64,000 nucleotides of DNA from Muribaculaceae bacterium. GTDB taxonomy: Bacteria; Bacteroidota; Bacteroidia; Bacteroidales; Muribaculaceae. Where the stretch lies: assembly GCA_017399915.1 (NCBI GenBank), contig JAFQAS010000059.1, forward strand, positions 1 to 64,000, written 5' to 3'. Every line of letters begins with the position of its first letter. Position 1 is the stretch's first letter. Positions 9,253 to 18,088 of the stretch are shown here, in pieces. The notes beneath the pieces were generated by a model. It did not search any database. It was not told the origin of the DNA and worked only from the letters and a program-made list of their open reading frames with translations. Both the position numbers and the translations under genes were made by a program.

Positions 9253-10419
9253 ATGAGCGATCAACGTTATAATATGCGAGGCGTATCTGCCTCAAAAGAA
9301 GATGTTCACAACGCAATTAAAAATGTGGACAAAGGTTTGTATCCCAAAGCATTTTGTAAAATCATTCCCGATATTTTAGGCGGTGATGAAGAATATTGTA
9401 ATATTATGCATGCCGATGGTGCCGGCACAAAATCATCATTAGCATATGCTTATTGGAAAGAAACAGGCGATTTAAGTGTGTGGAAGGGCATTGCACAAGA
9501 TGCATTGATTATGAATATTGATGACCTTTTGTGTGTGGGTGCTACAGATAACATTCTAGTTTCTTCAACAATTGGTCGCAACAAACATCTTATACCCGGA
9601 GAAGTAATTGCTGCCATTATCAATGGCACAGAAGAATTACTTGCCGAATTGCGCGATATGGGTGTGAGTGTATATTCTACAGGAGGTGAAACCGCCGATG
9701 TGGGCGACCTCGTGCGCACTATTATTGTGGATAGCACAGTTACATGTCGCATGAAGCGTAGCGATGTAATCAATAATGCAAATATTAAAGGTGGTGATGT
9801 TATTGTGGGACTTGCTTCATATGGTCAAGCAACGTACGAAAAAGATTATAACGGAGGTATGGGTAGCAATGGTTTGACATCGGCTCGTCATGATGTGTTT
9901 AATAAATCTGTTGCTGAAAAATATCCCGAAACATATGACGCTGCGGTGCCTCAAGAATTAGTATATTCAGGCTCGGTAGGTTTGACCGATGAGGTTGAAG
10001 GTGCGCCAATCAATGCCGGTAAGCTCGTGTTGTCGCCAACTCGCACATATGCACCTGTTATTAAAGCATTGCTCGATGAAATGCGCGATAAAGTTCACGG
10101 AATGGTTCATTGCTCAGGTGGCGCTCAAACAAAAGTGATGCACTTTGTTGAAAACAAGCATGTAATCAAAGATAATTTATTCCCAATTCCTCCATTATTC
10201 GATTTGATAAGCCGTGAGTCGGGCACAGATTGGGCCGAGATGTATAAAGTGTTTAATATGGGACACCGTATGGAAATATATCTTGCACCCGAAGATGCTC
10301 AACGTGTGATTGAAATTTCTGAATCATGGGGTATACCTGCTCAAATTATAGGTAGGGTAGAAGATGCCGATAAAAACCATCTTACAATTATATCAGAAAA
10401 AGGGACATTTGAGTATTAA
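9253..10419 (+). CDS. purM: Phosphoribosylformylglycinamidine cyclo-ligase (AIR synthase)
   Basis: PurM converts FGAM to aminoimidazole ribonucleotide with ATP in de novo purine synthesis. The 388-residue sequence shows the PurM fold: an N-terminal ATP-binding half with HADGAGTKSSLAY and the acidic AQDALIMNIDDLLCVGA segment, then STGGETADVGD, a GLASYGQAT loop and the C-terminal half with GMVHCSGGAQTK. It is longer than the roughly 345-residue enterobacterial enzyme and resembles the longer Bacteroidetes form. It is cytoplasmic and sits in the cdsA-purM-transglycosylase unit. No PurR-type or purine riboswitch signal was seen. Confidence 0.93.
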   Translation: MSDQRYNMRGVSASKEDVHNAIKNVDKGLYPKAFCKIIPDILGGDEEYCNIMHADGAGTKSSLAYAYWKETGDLSVWKGIAQDALIMNIDDLLCVGATDNILVSSTIGRNKHLIPGEVIAAIINGTEELLAELRDMGVSVYSTGGETADVGDLVRTIIVDSTVTCRMKRSDVINNANIKGGDVIVGLASYGQATYEKDYNGGMGSNGLTSARHDVFNKSVAEKYPETYDAAVPQELVYSGSVGLTDEVEGAPINAGKLVLSPTRTYAPVIKALLDEMRDKVHGMVHCSGGAQTKVMHFVENKHVIKDNLFPIPPLFDLISRESGTDWAEMYKVFNMGHRMEIYLAPEDAQRVIEISESWGIPAQIIGRVEDADKNHLTIISEKGTFEY

Positions 10420-10434
10420 ATAAAACATTGAATA

Positions 10435-11823
10435 ATGAAGGGCATTGTCTACTATTTGTTGTCAATGACTATGCTTGCCATTATTGTCGGTTGTAGTTGC
10501 AATAATGGTAGTGACGATGCTCGCGACAAAGATTCGACACAACTACTCCCCGATACATTAAGAGTAGCGACATTATATAGCCCATCGTCGTATTTTATTT
10601 ATCGAGATGCGATGTTGGGCTATGATTATAGTTTGGTGACTGAGTTTGCTAAAGACCATAATGTTGAGATAGATGTAATAGTGGCTCCCAACATGAGTGA
10701 AATGATAAAAATGGTAGAAACTGGCGAAGCTGACCTCATTGCCTACGAAGTGCCTATCACATCGGAATATAAAAACAGAGTGATTCCGTGTGGCATGATA
10801 AACTATAATTATCAAGTGCTTGTGCAGCCTAAAAAAGGGGATAAAGTAGAGATAACCGATGTGACACAATTGGTAGGTAAGGATATCTACGTGGAACCCG
10901 ATTCAAAATATCTGCAACGTATTGAAAATCTGAATAAAGAATTAGGTGGAGGCATTAATATCCATATAGTGGAAAAAGATACGATTATAACGGAAGATTT
11001 AATCGCAATGGTGGCCAACGGAGATATACCTCTCACAATAGTTGATAGTGATATCGCTCGTGTAAATAAAACATATTATGAAAACCTCGATATCTCACTT
11101 CAATTAAGCTTCAAACAACGTTCATCGTGGTGTGTTTCACTTTCGTCACAATGGTTGGCCGATATAATCAATAAATGGGTTGAGAAAGAAAATCCCAAGA
11201 GAAAATATGCCGAGGTGCATAGAAAATATTTTGAACTCAGTAAAACGGAAAAACGCCCATATACTATGGACTTTTCCAAAGGGTATATCTCGGATTATGA
11301 CGCTTATTTTAAAAAATATGCCAATATTGTAAATTGGGATTGGCGCATACTTGCCGCTCAAGCTTATACCGAGAGCCGATTTGATTCAACCGCAGTGTCA
11401 TGGGCTGGAGCCAGAGGCATTATGCAATTGATGCCCGAAACCGCCAAATCTTATGGACTATCGTTGAATAAAATTGAACGCATTGACGATAATGTAAAGG
11501 CCGCAACGCAAGTGTTAAAAAAATTAGACTCATCATTGTCAAAAATCGTCGAAAACCCCGAGGAGCGACAAAAGTTTGTTCTTGCGGCATATAATAGTGG
11601 CATTGGTCACATATATGATGCTATCGCTTTGGCCGAAAAATATGGAATGGATCCTCAAAAGTGGGATGGAAACGTAGCAGAAGCGGTGTTAATGAAAACT
11701 CAACCACAATATTACAACGACCCGGTTTGTAAATATGGATACTTCCAGGGGACGCAGACATATGAATACGTTAACAAAGTTATGGATTTTTATCGTAAAT
11801 GTAAACGAAAAGTTCCTTTGTAA
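10435..11823 (+). CDS. MltF-like lipoprotein lytic transglycosylase
   Basis: This 462-residue lipoprotein (lipobox around IIVGCSC) has two domains. Residues about 40-265 form a periplasmic solute-binding fold of the SBP_bac_3 type (DTLRVATLYSPSSYF, then AKDHNVEID). Residues about 295-440 form a soluble lytic transglycosylase domain. Catalytic Glu313 lies in AYTESRFD, followed by SWAGARGIMQLMPETA and a later AAYNSGIGH motif. MltF-type enzymes cleave peptidoglycan to 1,6-anhydromuropeptides, with the SBP domain acting as a regulatory module. It probably acts in the periplasm at the inner face of the outer membrane. Confidence 0.92.
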   Translation: MKGIVYYLLSMTMLAIIVGCSCNNGSDDARDKDSTQLLPDTLRVATLYSPSSYFIYRDAMLGYDYSLVTEFAKDHNVEIDVIVAPNMSEMIKMVETGEADLIAYEVPITSEYKNRVIPCGMINYNYQVLVQPKKGDKVEITDVTQLVGKDIYVEPDSKYLQRIENLNKELGGGINIHIVEKDTIITEDLIAMVANGDIPLTIVDSDIARVNKTYYENLDISLQLSFKQRSSWCVSLSSQWLADIINKWVEKENPKRKYAEVHRKYFELSKTEKRPYTMDFSKGYISDYDAYFKKYANIVNWDWRILAAQAYTESRFDSTAVSWAGARGIMQLMPETAKSYGLSLNKIERIDDNVKAATQVLKKLDSSLSKIVENPEERQKFVLAAYNSGIGHIYDAIALAEKYGMDPQKWDGNVAEAVLMKTQPQYYNDPVCKYGYFQGTQTYEYVNKVMDFYRKCKRKVPL

Positions 11824-11847
11824 TGTTATAGAAATGTATTATATTTG
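11817..11847 (+). promoter_or_regulatory. Promoter of the DUF3332 gene
   Basis: TTTG at 11817-11820, a 19-base spacer and TATATTTG at 11840-11847 form a full Bacteroidetes promoter. The -33 box overlaps the end of the transglycosylase gene. A TTAACCCCCTAAA leader motif follows just before the start codon. Confidence 0.7.
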
Positions 11848-11891
11848 TAGAGTATAAAATTGAATTATTAACCCCCTAAATGAATATTTAT

Positions 11892-12437
11892 ATGAAAAAG
11901 AAGTATTTAAGTGTTGCTTTAGTAATTGCATTGGCAGGTTCTATATTGTCAACATCATGTATTGGTAGCTTCTCATTGACAAACAAATTGCTTGATTGGA
12001 ACAAGTCAATTGGTAATAAATTTGTAAATGAAGTAGTATTTTTTGCATTTTGGGTAGTGCCCGTATATGAAGTTGCTGCTCTCGCCGACATTTTGGTGCT
12101 TAATTCTGTTGAATTCTGGAGTGGTAACAATGCTCTTGCCGAAGGTAAAAAGGTGATTGATGGTCAAGACGGTCGTTATATCGTTGAATGTGATGGTAAA
12201 GGTTATACAATTACAAGTGAAAACGATGGTAGTGTAGTGCGTCTTGATTTCGACCAAGATGAACAAACTTGGAGCGCTACAGCTAATGGCGAAACTCATA
12301 AAATCTTGACATTTGTTGATGATACACATGTAAAAGTTCCTTCAGCAAATGGTGGTTTTGAAGTTGTAGAACTCTCTCAAGAAGGTGTGTGGGCTTATCA
12401 AGGAAAAGTTGCATCTTCACAATTTGCTCTCAAATAA
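11892..12437 (+). CDS. DUF3332 family lipoprotein
   Basis: This small exported protein of 181 residues matches the DUF3332 family as I recall it: a lipobox (LSTSCIGSF) is followed by NKLLDWNKSIGNKFVNE and a hydrophobic stretch VVFFAFWVVPVYEVAAL, then a short beta-rich tail. I chose the ATG at 11892 (MKKKYLSVALVIALAG) because the signal peptide starts there; an in-frame ATG at 11880 adds only MNIY. Function is unknown. It has its own promoter and a clear terminator, so it is a single-gene unit. Confidence 0.85.
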   Translation: MKKKYLSVALVIALAGSILSTSCIGSFSLTNKLLDWNKSIGNKFVNEVVFFAFWVVPVYEVAALADILVLNSVEFWSGNNALAEGKKVIDGQDGRYIVECDGKGYTITSENDGSVVRLDFDQDEQTWSATANGETHKILTFVDDTHVKVPSANGGFEVVELSQEGVWAYQGKVASSQFALK

Positions 12438-12463
12438 GATTACAAAGAATTGAACAAGTGATA

Positions 12464-12498
12464 AAAGTGCCTCAATTTAAATTGGGGTACTTTTTTTT
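12464..12498 (+). terminator. Intrinsic terminator after the DUF3332 gene
   Basis: A 12-13 bp stem (AAAGTGCCTCAAT with ATTGGGGTACTTT, G-T pairs included), a TTAA loop and eight T residues. Confidence 0.85.
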
Positions 12499-12513
12499 GT
12501 ATATAAATTTAAT

Positions 12514-12521
12514 TAACTTTG
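12514..12521 (+). promoter_or_regulatory. Promoter -7 element (TAACTTTG) for the glycosyltransferase
   Basis: TAnnTTTG match 39 bases before the ATG at 12561, immediately after the terminator. The nearest TTTG is only 14 bases upstream, shorter than usual spacing. Confidence 0.5.
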
Positions 12522-12560
12522 TAGCTTAAACTCATTTACTAATCACTATTGTAGATTGCA

Positions 12561-13520
12561 ATGAAAAAAGTATCAATATTAATTCCTTTTTACAACGAGC
12601 AAGAAGTATTGCCCTCGCTTTTCGAGCGATTGCAATCATTAATTGATTCTAACGATAATTACCAATGGGAAGTGATGTTGATAAACGATGGGAGTACCGA
12701 CAATAGTCTATGCCTGGTAAAGCAAATGCGACTTCGCGACAAGCGTTTCCGTTATATTGACCTTTCGCGTAATTTTGGTAAAGAAACAGCTATGCTTGCC
12801 GGCTTCGACAATGTCACAGGTGACTGCATGGTGATAATGGATGCCGACCTTCAGCACCCACCTGAGGTTATCCCCCAAATGCTAAAATTATGGGAAGAGG
12901 GTTACGATGACATATATGGCAAAAGAAACAACCGTGGAAAAGAACCGTGGTTGCGTCGTAAGCTGTCATTATTATACTATAAACTATTGCAAAAAACTAC
13001 AAATGTGTCAATTCTTCAAAACGTAGGTGATTTCCGTCTTTTAGATCGCATATGTATTGACGCATTATGCTCAATGCGTGAGTCGCAACGTTATACCAAG
13101 GGTATGTTTCAATGGATAGGATTCAAGAAGAAAGAATTTACTTTTGACCAAGATGACCGAGTTGCAGGAAACACTAAATGGAGTTATATAAAATTGTTGA
13201 ATCTTGCAATAGAGGGTATTACATCTTACACAACATCTCCGCTGAAAATAGCAACTGTGATGGGTTTAATAGTGTCATTGTGTGCGTTTATATACATGTT
13301 ATTTGTATTGATAAAAGCTATGGCGGTTGGTGACCCTGTAGCGGGATATCCCACAATTATGGTAGTAATGCTATTCCTTGGAGGTGTGCAACTCCTTTCA
13401 TTAGGCATAATTGGTGAATACGTAGGCCGAATATTTAATGAAACAAAAAATCGTCCGGCATATTTTATTCGAGAAATAGATGGAAAAAAAAGGCAAAAAG
13501 TTTACAAAGATGAGAATTAA
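12561..13520 (+). CDS. Family 2 glycosyltransferase, polyprenyl-phosphate type
   Basis: This 319-residue enzyme has a GT-A domain followed by two C-terminal membrane segments (about residues 230-300). The nucleotide-sugar site is visible as IPFYNEQEVLP and LINDGSTDNS, and the metal-binding motif as MDADLQHPPEV. This is the GtrB/DPM1/ArnC-like layout, in which a sugar is moved from a nucleotide to undecaprenyl phosphate at the inner membrane. The sugar cannot be predicted. It ends 5 bases before the RluA-family gene, so the two are likely co-transcribed although functionally unrelated. Confidence 0.9.
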   Translation: MKKVSILIPFYNEQEVLPSLFERLQSLIDSNDNYQWEVMLINDGSTDNSLCLVKQMRLRDKRFRYIDLSRNFGKETAMLAGFDNVTGDCMVIMDADLQHPPEVIPQMLKLWEEGYDDIYGKRNNRGKEPWLRRKLSLLYYKLLQKTTNVSILQNVGDFRLLDRICIDALCSMRESQRYTKGMFQWIGFKKKEFTFDQDDRVAGNTKWSYIKLLNLAIEGITSYTTSPLKIATVMGLIVSLCAFIYMLFVLIKAMAVGDPVAGYPTIMVVMLFLGGVQLLSLGIIGEYVGRIFNETKNRPAYFIREIDGKKRQKVYKDEN

Positions 13521-13525
13521 TCGAT

Positions 13526-14209
13526 ATGCAGATACTGTACGAAGATAATCATATTATTATAGTCAACAAAGCACCCGGCGAGATCGTGCAAGGAGATAAA
13601 ACCGGTGATGAACCATTGGTCGAAACGCTTAAAACGTGGATTAAAGAGAAATATAATAAGCCGGGAAATGTGTTTTGTGGGGTAGTGCATCGCCTCGACC
13701 GTCCGGTGGGTGGGGTAGTGGTGTTTGCTAAAACATCTAAAGCATTGAGCCGCTTAAACGATATGTTTCGCAACGGACAGGTACACAAAACCTATTGGGC
13801 AATATCTCGCAACCGCCCCCCGAAGAGTGAAGACATACTCACTCATTATATTACAACTGTAGAACGCAATAATAAGTCATATGCTTCGCTCACTCCTAAA
13901 TCGGGAGCAAAAGAGTCTCGATTGAGTTATCGTCATATTGCATCGAGCGAACGCTATCATCTGCTTGAAGTGAACCTAATGACCGGTCGTAAGCATCAAA
14001 TACGAGTTCAGCTATCGTCAATAGGTTGCCCCATAAAGGGCGATTTAAAATATGGCGATAAACGAAGTAATCCCGATGGAAGTATCTCGCTGATGGCTCG
14101 ACATATTGAGTTTGAACACCCCGTGTCGCATCAACTCATTTCAGTGACAGCACCGGTGCCCGACGACACCCTTTGGCAAGCCCTTGCAGCACAATTCAAC
14201 ACAAATTAA
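13526..14209 (+). CDS. RluA-family pseudouridine synthase
   Basis: This 227-residue protein isomerises uridine to pseudouridine in RNA. The catalytic motif is HRLDRPVGG with Asp58, and the RluA-type downstream motif GRKHQIRVQLSSIGCPI is present. There is no S4 domain at the N terminus, so it resembles the short RluA/TruC-like single-domain enzymes. The target (rRNA or tRNA) cannot be decided from sequence alone. Codon choice is more GC-rich than in genes such as glnN or dnaB. Confidence 0.9.
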   Translation: MQILYEDNHIIIVNKAPGEIVQGDKTGDEPLVETLKTWIKEKYNKPGNVFCGVVHRLDRPVGGVVVFAKTSKALSRLNDMFRNGQVHKTYWAISRNRPPKSEDILTHYITTVERNNKSYASLTPKSGAKESRLSYRHIASSERYHLLEVNLMTGRKHQIRVQLSSIGCPIKGDLKYGDKRSNPDGSISLMARHIEFEHPVSHQLISVTAPVPDDTLWQALAAQFNTN

Positions 14210-14226
14210 AAATATGAAATAGATTA

Positions 14227-14368
14227 GACATAAGAACAAAAGAACAAAATGGGCTTGCCCAAGGCAAACTCTCCTCTTGTTTTTCGAAGAAAAATAGGAG
14301 GAGTACCCCGAAGGGTGGGAGGTGGTAAGATAACACAAGCAAAACATTAGTACTTATGTTCTTCTGTC
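14227..14368 (+). repeat. MITE-like palindromic element, copy A
   Basis: A 142-bp element bounded by imperfect terminal inverted repeats: GACATAAGAACAAAAG at the left and CTTATGTTCTTCTGTC at the right. Inside are a long hairpin (CTCCTCTTGTTTTT pairing with AAAAATAGGAGGAG) and a short one (ACCC GAA GGGT region). Related copies lie at 19487, 19797 and 21055. It has no coding capacity. It fills the rluA-family to fmt gap. Confidence 0.85.
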
Positions 14369-14389
14369 AAAAAAAATGATAAATAAACG

Positions 14390-15331
14390 ATGAAAAAAGA
14401 AGATCTCAAAATAGTATTTCTCGGAACTCCCGATTTTGCAGTTGAAAGCCTACGTCGCATTCACGAAGGGGGGTATAATATAGTAGGTGTGATAACAATG
14501 CCCGATAAACCTGCAGGTCGCGGACACAAACTGCTACACTCTCCGGTAAAACAATATGCCGTGGCAAATAATTTGCCATTGCTCCAACCGGTTAATCTCA
14601 AAGACCCTCAATTTGTTGAGGAATTGCGCTCACTTGGCGCAAATCTCTTTGTGGTGATTGCTTTCCGTATGCTCCCCGAGGTGGTGTGGTCGATGCCCGA
14701 ACTTGGCACTTTCAATCTTCATGCCTCATTGTTGCCAAAATATCGTGGCGCAGCTCCTATTAACTGGGCGGTTATCAATGGCGATACCGAAACAGGGGTT
14801 ACTACGTTCTTCCTCAAACATGAAATAGATACCGGCGACATCATTCGTCAAGAACGCATTGAAATAGCACCTACCGACAACGTTGGAGATGTACACGACC
14901 GACTTATGATGCTTGGTGCCGACCTCACAATCGATACTATCGACCATATCATAGCCGGAGACCTCAAGCCTATCCCTCAAGATGAAATTTTGCAAGGCGC
15001 AGAGCCAACTCCGGCTCCAAAAATCTTTAAAGATACATGTTTGATAGACTGGAATAAATCGGCAGTTGACGTTCATAACCTTGTGCGTGGTCTTTCGCCA
15101 TATCCTGCAGCGTGGACCACATTTGAGCAAGAAGGACGCGAGCCCATCACAATGAAAGTCTTTGAAACAGCAGTTGTAGAGTGGGGTGGTTCACTTAATC
15201 CCGGGCGTTTTACCATTGAATCAGGACATCTATATGTTGATTGTGCCGACAATCGCATCGAAATACTCTCACTTCAAGCCGCCGGCAAAAAACGCATGCC
15301 TACTGCCGACTTCCTACGAGGACTTAAATAA
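14390..15331 (+). CDS. fmt: Methionyl-tRNA formyltransferase
   Basis: Fmt formylates initiator Met-tRNA using 10-formyl-tetrahydrofolate. The 313-residue length and motifs fit the family: FLGTPDFAVESL at the N terminus, MPDKPAGRGHKL, and the formyl-transfer core NLHASLLPKYRGAAPINWA with the conserved Asn/His; the C-terminal domain contains NLVRGLSPYPAAWT. In this window fmt is cut off from its upstream neighbour by a MITE-like element and from the fimbrial locus by a 428-base non-coding stretch. Confidence 0.96.
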   Translation: MKKEDLKIVFLGTPDFAVESLRRIHEGGYNIVGVITMPDKPAGRGHKLLHSPVKQYAVANNLPLLQPVNLKDPQFVEELRSLGANLFVVIAFRMLPEVVWSMPELGTFNLHASLLPKYRGAAPINWAVINGDTETGVTTFFLKHEIDTGDIIRQERIEIAPTDNVGDVHDRLMMLGADLTIDTIDHIIAGDLKPIPQDEILQGAEPTPAPKIFKDTCLIDWNKSAVDVHNLVRGLSPYPAAWTTFEQEGREPITMKVFETAVVEWGGSLNPGRFTIESGHLYVDCADNRIEILSLQAAGKKRMPTADFLRGLK

Positions 15332-15357
15332 TGCATAATTCTTAATGCATAATTCTT
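15330..15357 (+). repeat. 14-bp tandem dimer (left flank of the fimbrial locus)
   Basis: Two perfect tandem copies of AATGCATAATTCTT begin at the fmt stop. The reverse complement of the unit differs at only two positions from a tandem dimer at 23897-23924, on the far side of the fimbrial genes. Confidence 0.8.
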
Positions 15358-15759
15358 AATGAGCGAGGGTGGTTTGAAGGACTGATTCTCGATATACGTA
15401 GTGTTGAGGGTTACCGAAACCTACGGATTGATAAGTTTGCATCTCACACGTGCTTGAAAAGGCTCGCTTTTTAAGCGATAGAATTGCCCCTTCTCAGGTC
15501 GTTATATGATTTATAGAGACTCTGCTTAGCATTATCAATAAAAAACCGTTGATATTTTTGTCTAATCCCTATAGTCTATCTATGAGAAAATGTGACAACT
15601 TGACAATTTAAACATTTTTAACCTTAAGGCTAAATGAATTTACACTTATTAATTGTATATTTGTGATTGTTATAAGATTACTAACCCTAATTTTTTTAAC
15701 CTTAAATCAAACAAGTATAACTTAATACCCACTCGCGATATCGAGTATTTATAGAAATA
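15332..15759. other. 428-base non-coding region between fmt and the fimbrial locus
   Basis: It holds a tandem dimer (15330-15357), a GC-richer segment with several potential hairpins (15361-15500), then AT-rich sequence with a promoter -7 box (15656-15663) and two copies of TTTTTAACCTTAA (15615-15627 and 15693-15705). I see no credible ORF. Confidence 0.7.
15656..15663 (+). promoter_or_regulatory. Promoter -7 element (TATATTTG) for the fimbrial locus
   Basis: TAnnTTTG match about 97 bases upstream of the DUF3575 gene, giving an 85-90 base leader that includes a TTAACCTTAA motif and the short palindrome ACTCG-CGATAT-CGAGT. Confidence 0.55.
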
Positions 15760-17013
15760 ATGTTGAAGCGTCATTTACAAATATTAATTTTTGTAATGTG
15801 CGTACCCCTTTTCGTTTTTGGCCAGTCGGCGCGTCAAGAGAGTCACACAAACTCACTTCAAGTGTTTTTCCACAAAGGAAAATCGCATTGGGATCCTGAG
15901 TTTCAAAACAACGAACAACGGTTGAAAGCCTTCGTTGCCGACATAAACCACACTATGGACACTCAAAAAGATAATAACATCTCTAAAATAAATATTGTGG
16001 CAGGTGCGTCGCCCGAAGGGTCTTATGCTCTCAACCAACGCTTGTCGCGCGAGCGTGCTACTTGCGTGTCGCAACTGCTCCAACAACATCTCAATCTACC
16101 CAAGCATGTGTTTGTCGAAAAACCACTCGGGGTTGACTGGGAAGGGCTTTACCGTCTTGTGGAGCCAAGCAATATGCCTTATCGTGACGAGGTGCTTGAT
16201 ATTATCAAGAACACCCCTGAGCTTGATCAATCGCGTGGACGTAACTACGAATTGCGTCGCAAAACGCTCGAACGCCTTCATGGTGGTGAGCCATGGCAAT
16301 ATATGTACGACAACTTTTTCCCCATCTTGCGTGGTTTTAACATGAATATCGTTATCGAATGGGAAAAACCGTTGTTGCAACATGTTGATATAAAAGCCGA
16401 ACCAACACCGCTACCCATCGAATTAAAAAAACAACCGCTTCAGAGCGATGTCGCCCAAGCGGTGATTCCACCATATGTGCCAAATCGCTATTTCGCCATC
16501 AAAACAAATATGCTCATCGATGCATTGGCAGTGCCAAATATCGGAGTGGAAGCCTATCTCGGCAAGCAATGGTCTATTGCAGGCAACTGGATGTATTCAT
16601 GGTGGAAAACCGACCGTACTCACTGGTATTGGCGTACCTATGGCGGTGATCTCGAAGTGCGTCGCTGGTTTGGCTCTATGGCCGATGAAAAACCATTGCA
16701 AGGGTGGCATGCCGGCCTCTATGGTGGTATCGTGACCTATGACTTTGAAACAGGTGGACGCGGTTACCTCGGTGACCGTTGGAGTTACTTCGGAGGAGTG
16801 TCGATAGGCTATTCAATGCCTATTAAACGCCGACTCAACATTGATTTCACACTCGGTGTGGGCTACCTCGGGGGCGAATATAAAGAATATATCCCCGATG
16901 CCGGGTGCTATGTGTGGCAAGCAACAAAACAACGCCATTGGTTTGGTCCCACCAAACTCGAAGTGTCGCTCGTGTGGCTCATCGGACATGGCAACATCAA
17001 TAAATATAAATAA
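15760..17013 (+). CDS. DUF3575 outer-membrane protein of the fimbrial locus
   Basis: This 417-residue exported protein (signal peptide ending near FVFGQS) has two parts. The N-terminal half looks like an OmpA-type peptidoglycan-binding or related periplasmic domain (INIVAGASPEGSYALNQRLS, then RERATCVSQLL). The C-terminal half, from about residue 245, is a DUF3575 beta barrel (YFAIKTNMLIDALAVPNIGV, then WRTYGGDLEVRRWFG). DUF3575 proteins are often found beside Bacteroidetes fimbrial genes, and this one starts such a cluster, 31 bases before the DUF5119 gene. A role in outer-membrane assembly or anchoring of fimbriae is an inference. Confidence 0.87.
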   Translation: MLKRHLQILIFVMCVPLFVFGQSARQESHTNSLQVFFHKGKSHWDPEFQNNEQRLKAFVADINHTMDTQKDNNISKINIVAGASPEGSYALNQRLSRERATCVSQLLQQHLNLPKHVFVEKPLGVDWEGLYRLVEPSNMPYRDEVLDIIKNTPELDQSRGRNYELRRKTLERLHGGEPWQYMYDNFFPILRGFNMNIVIEWEKPLLQHVDIKAEPTPLPIELKKQPLQSDVAQAVIPPYVPNRYFAIKTNMLIDALAVPNIGVEAYLGKQWSIAGNWMYSWWKTDRTHWYWRTYGGDLEVRRWFGSMADEKPLQGWHAGLYGGIVTYDFETGGRGYLGDRWSYFGGVSIGYSMPIKRRLNIDFTLGVGYLGGEYKEYIPDAGCYVWQATKQRHWFGPTKLEVSLVWLIGHGNINKYK

Positions 17014-17044
17014 ATCGCTTAGCGCGACAATATAAATAGGGTAG

Positions 17045-18088
17045 ATGAAACGCTGTTTCAACATATTATTATCACTTTTCGCGGCAATGCTCGTGCTCAC
17101 CTCGTGTGAGCATAAAGATCTTTGCTATCATCACCCTCACACTGCTCGCGTGCGCATCGATGTTGATTGGTCACAATATTCCAAACCCACACCCTCGGGC
17201 ATGTCGGTGCATGTTTACAAAACCGATGGCTCGCAAGTGCTTCAATCGTTGACCAACACCATCACTCACACCTATGTCAATCTCGATGCCGGATTGTATC
17301 ACTCTATCGTGTTCAACCAAAGTCCGTCGGAATATGGCTCGGTGACATTCAAAGACCTCGACAACTACAACCGAGCATCGGTTGTGACCAATAAATATGT
17401 GTCGCGATGGTATGTGGCCCGCCGTGGAGGTAGCGACGAAGTGGCAGAGCAACCCGAATGGATTGGTGCCGACAAACAAGAACTCATGGAGGTGACCGAA
17501 GAGATGGTCGAAGCTACAAGCGGTTACATGACTCATGAATCTAAAGGCGACCAACGCGACTATGTAATCGCCACTCACTATCCCCTCAATATCATTCACA
17601 CCCTCAATGTGAAGGTGCATATCAAAGGAATCAAAAACCTTCGTTCGGCACGCGCTTCACTCGACGGACTTTCTGAAGGGTATATCTTCCGTTACGAACA
17701 TCCATCAACTGCTCTCGTCACTCAACTCCTTGAATCATGGCGACTCTCAACCGACAAGTCAACCACCGATGCCGAAGGACGTCCTGTTGACGGATATATC
17801 ACATCGCAAATCACATTCTTCGGTATGCCAACCGGACATCTCGGGCTCCCCGAAGAAAACTATTTCTATCTCTCATTGCTACTTGTTGACGGTGAAACGC
17901 AAGTTGATGCACCATTCTATGTGGGCGACCGCATCACTCGCGACCCTGTCAAAGAAAATACCTGGAATCTAATCCTCACCCTCGAAGACCCTCTTCCCGA
18001 TGTCGCTCCCGAAACGGGTCCCGGAGCCGGCTTTGATGCTACAGTCGATGATTGGGAAGAAGGTGAAGATATTACCGTGGGAGTATAA
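17045..18088 (+). CDS. DUF5119 fimbrial accessory lipoprotein
   Basis: This 347-residue lipoprotein (lipobox VLTSCEHKDLC) fits the DUF5119 family: CYHHPHTARVRIDVDWS near the N terminus, beta-rich throughout, and an acidic C-terminal tail ending WEEGEDITVGV. DUF5119 members are typically encoded between DUF3575 and fimbrillin genes, as here, and are thought to act like Mfa2-type anchors or minor subunits; that role is inferred from context. Codon use is distinctly more GC-rich than in the fimbrillin genes that follow. Confidence 0.85.
   Translation: MKRCFNILLSLFAAMLVLTSCEHKDLCYHHPHTARVRIDVDWSQYSKPTPSGMSVHVYKTDGSQVLQSLTNTITHTYVNLDAGLYHSIVFNQSPSEYGSVTFKDLDNYNRASVVTNKYVSRWYVARRGGSDEVAEQPEWIGADKQELMEVTEEMVEATSGYMTHESKGDQRDYVIATHYPLNIIHTLNVKVHIKGIKNLRSARASLDGLSEGYIFRYEHPSTALVTQLLESWRLSTDKSTTDAEGRPVDGYITSQITFFGMPTGHLGLPEENYFYLSLLLVDGETQVDAPFYVGDRITRDPVKENTWNLILTLEDPLPDVAPETGPGAGFDATVDDWEEGEDITVGV

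Noticed and set aside
14141-14347. Minus-strand 68-codon ORF over MITE-like copy A
   Set aside because: It spans the rluA-family 3' end and the palindromic element, has no initiation context or domain, and is not conserved in the other element copies.
15332-15759. Invertible promoter of the Mpi/Ssr2 kind upstream of the fimbrial locus
   Set aside because: I looked for paired inverted repeats around the TATATTTG box; only direct repeats (TTTTTAACCTTAA) flank it, and no recombinase gene is nearby.
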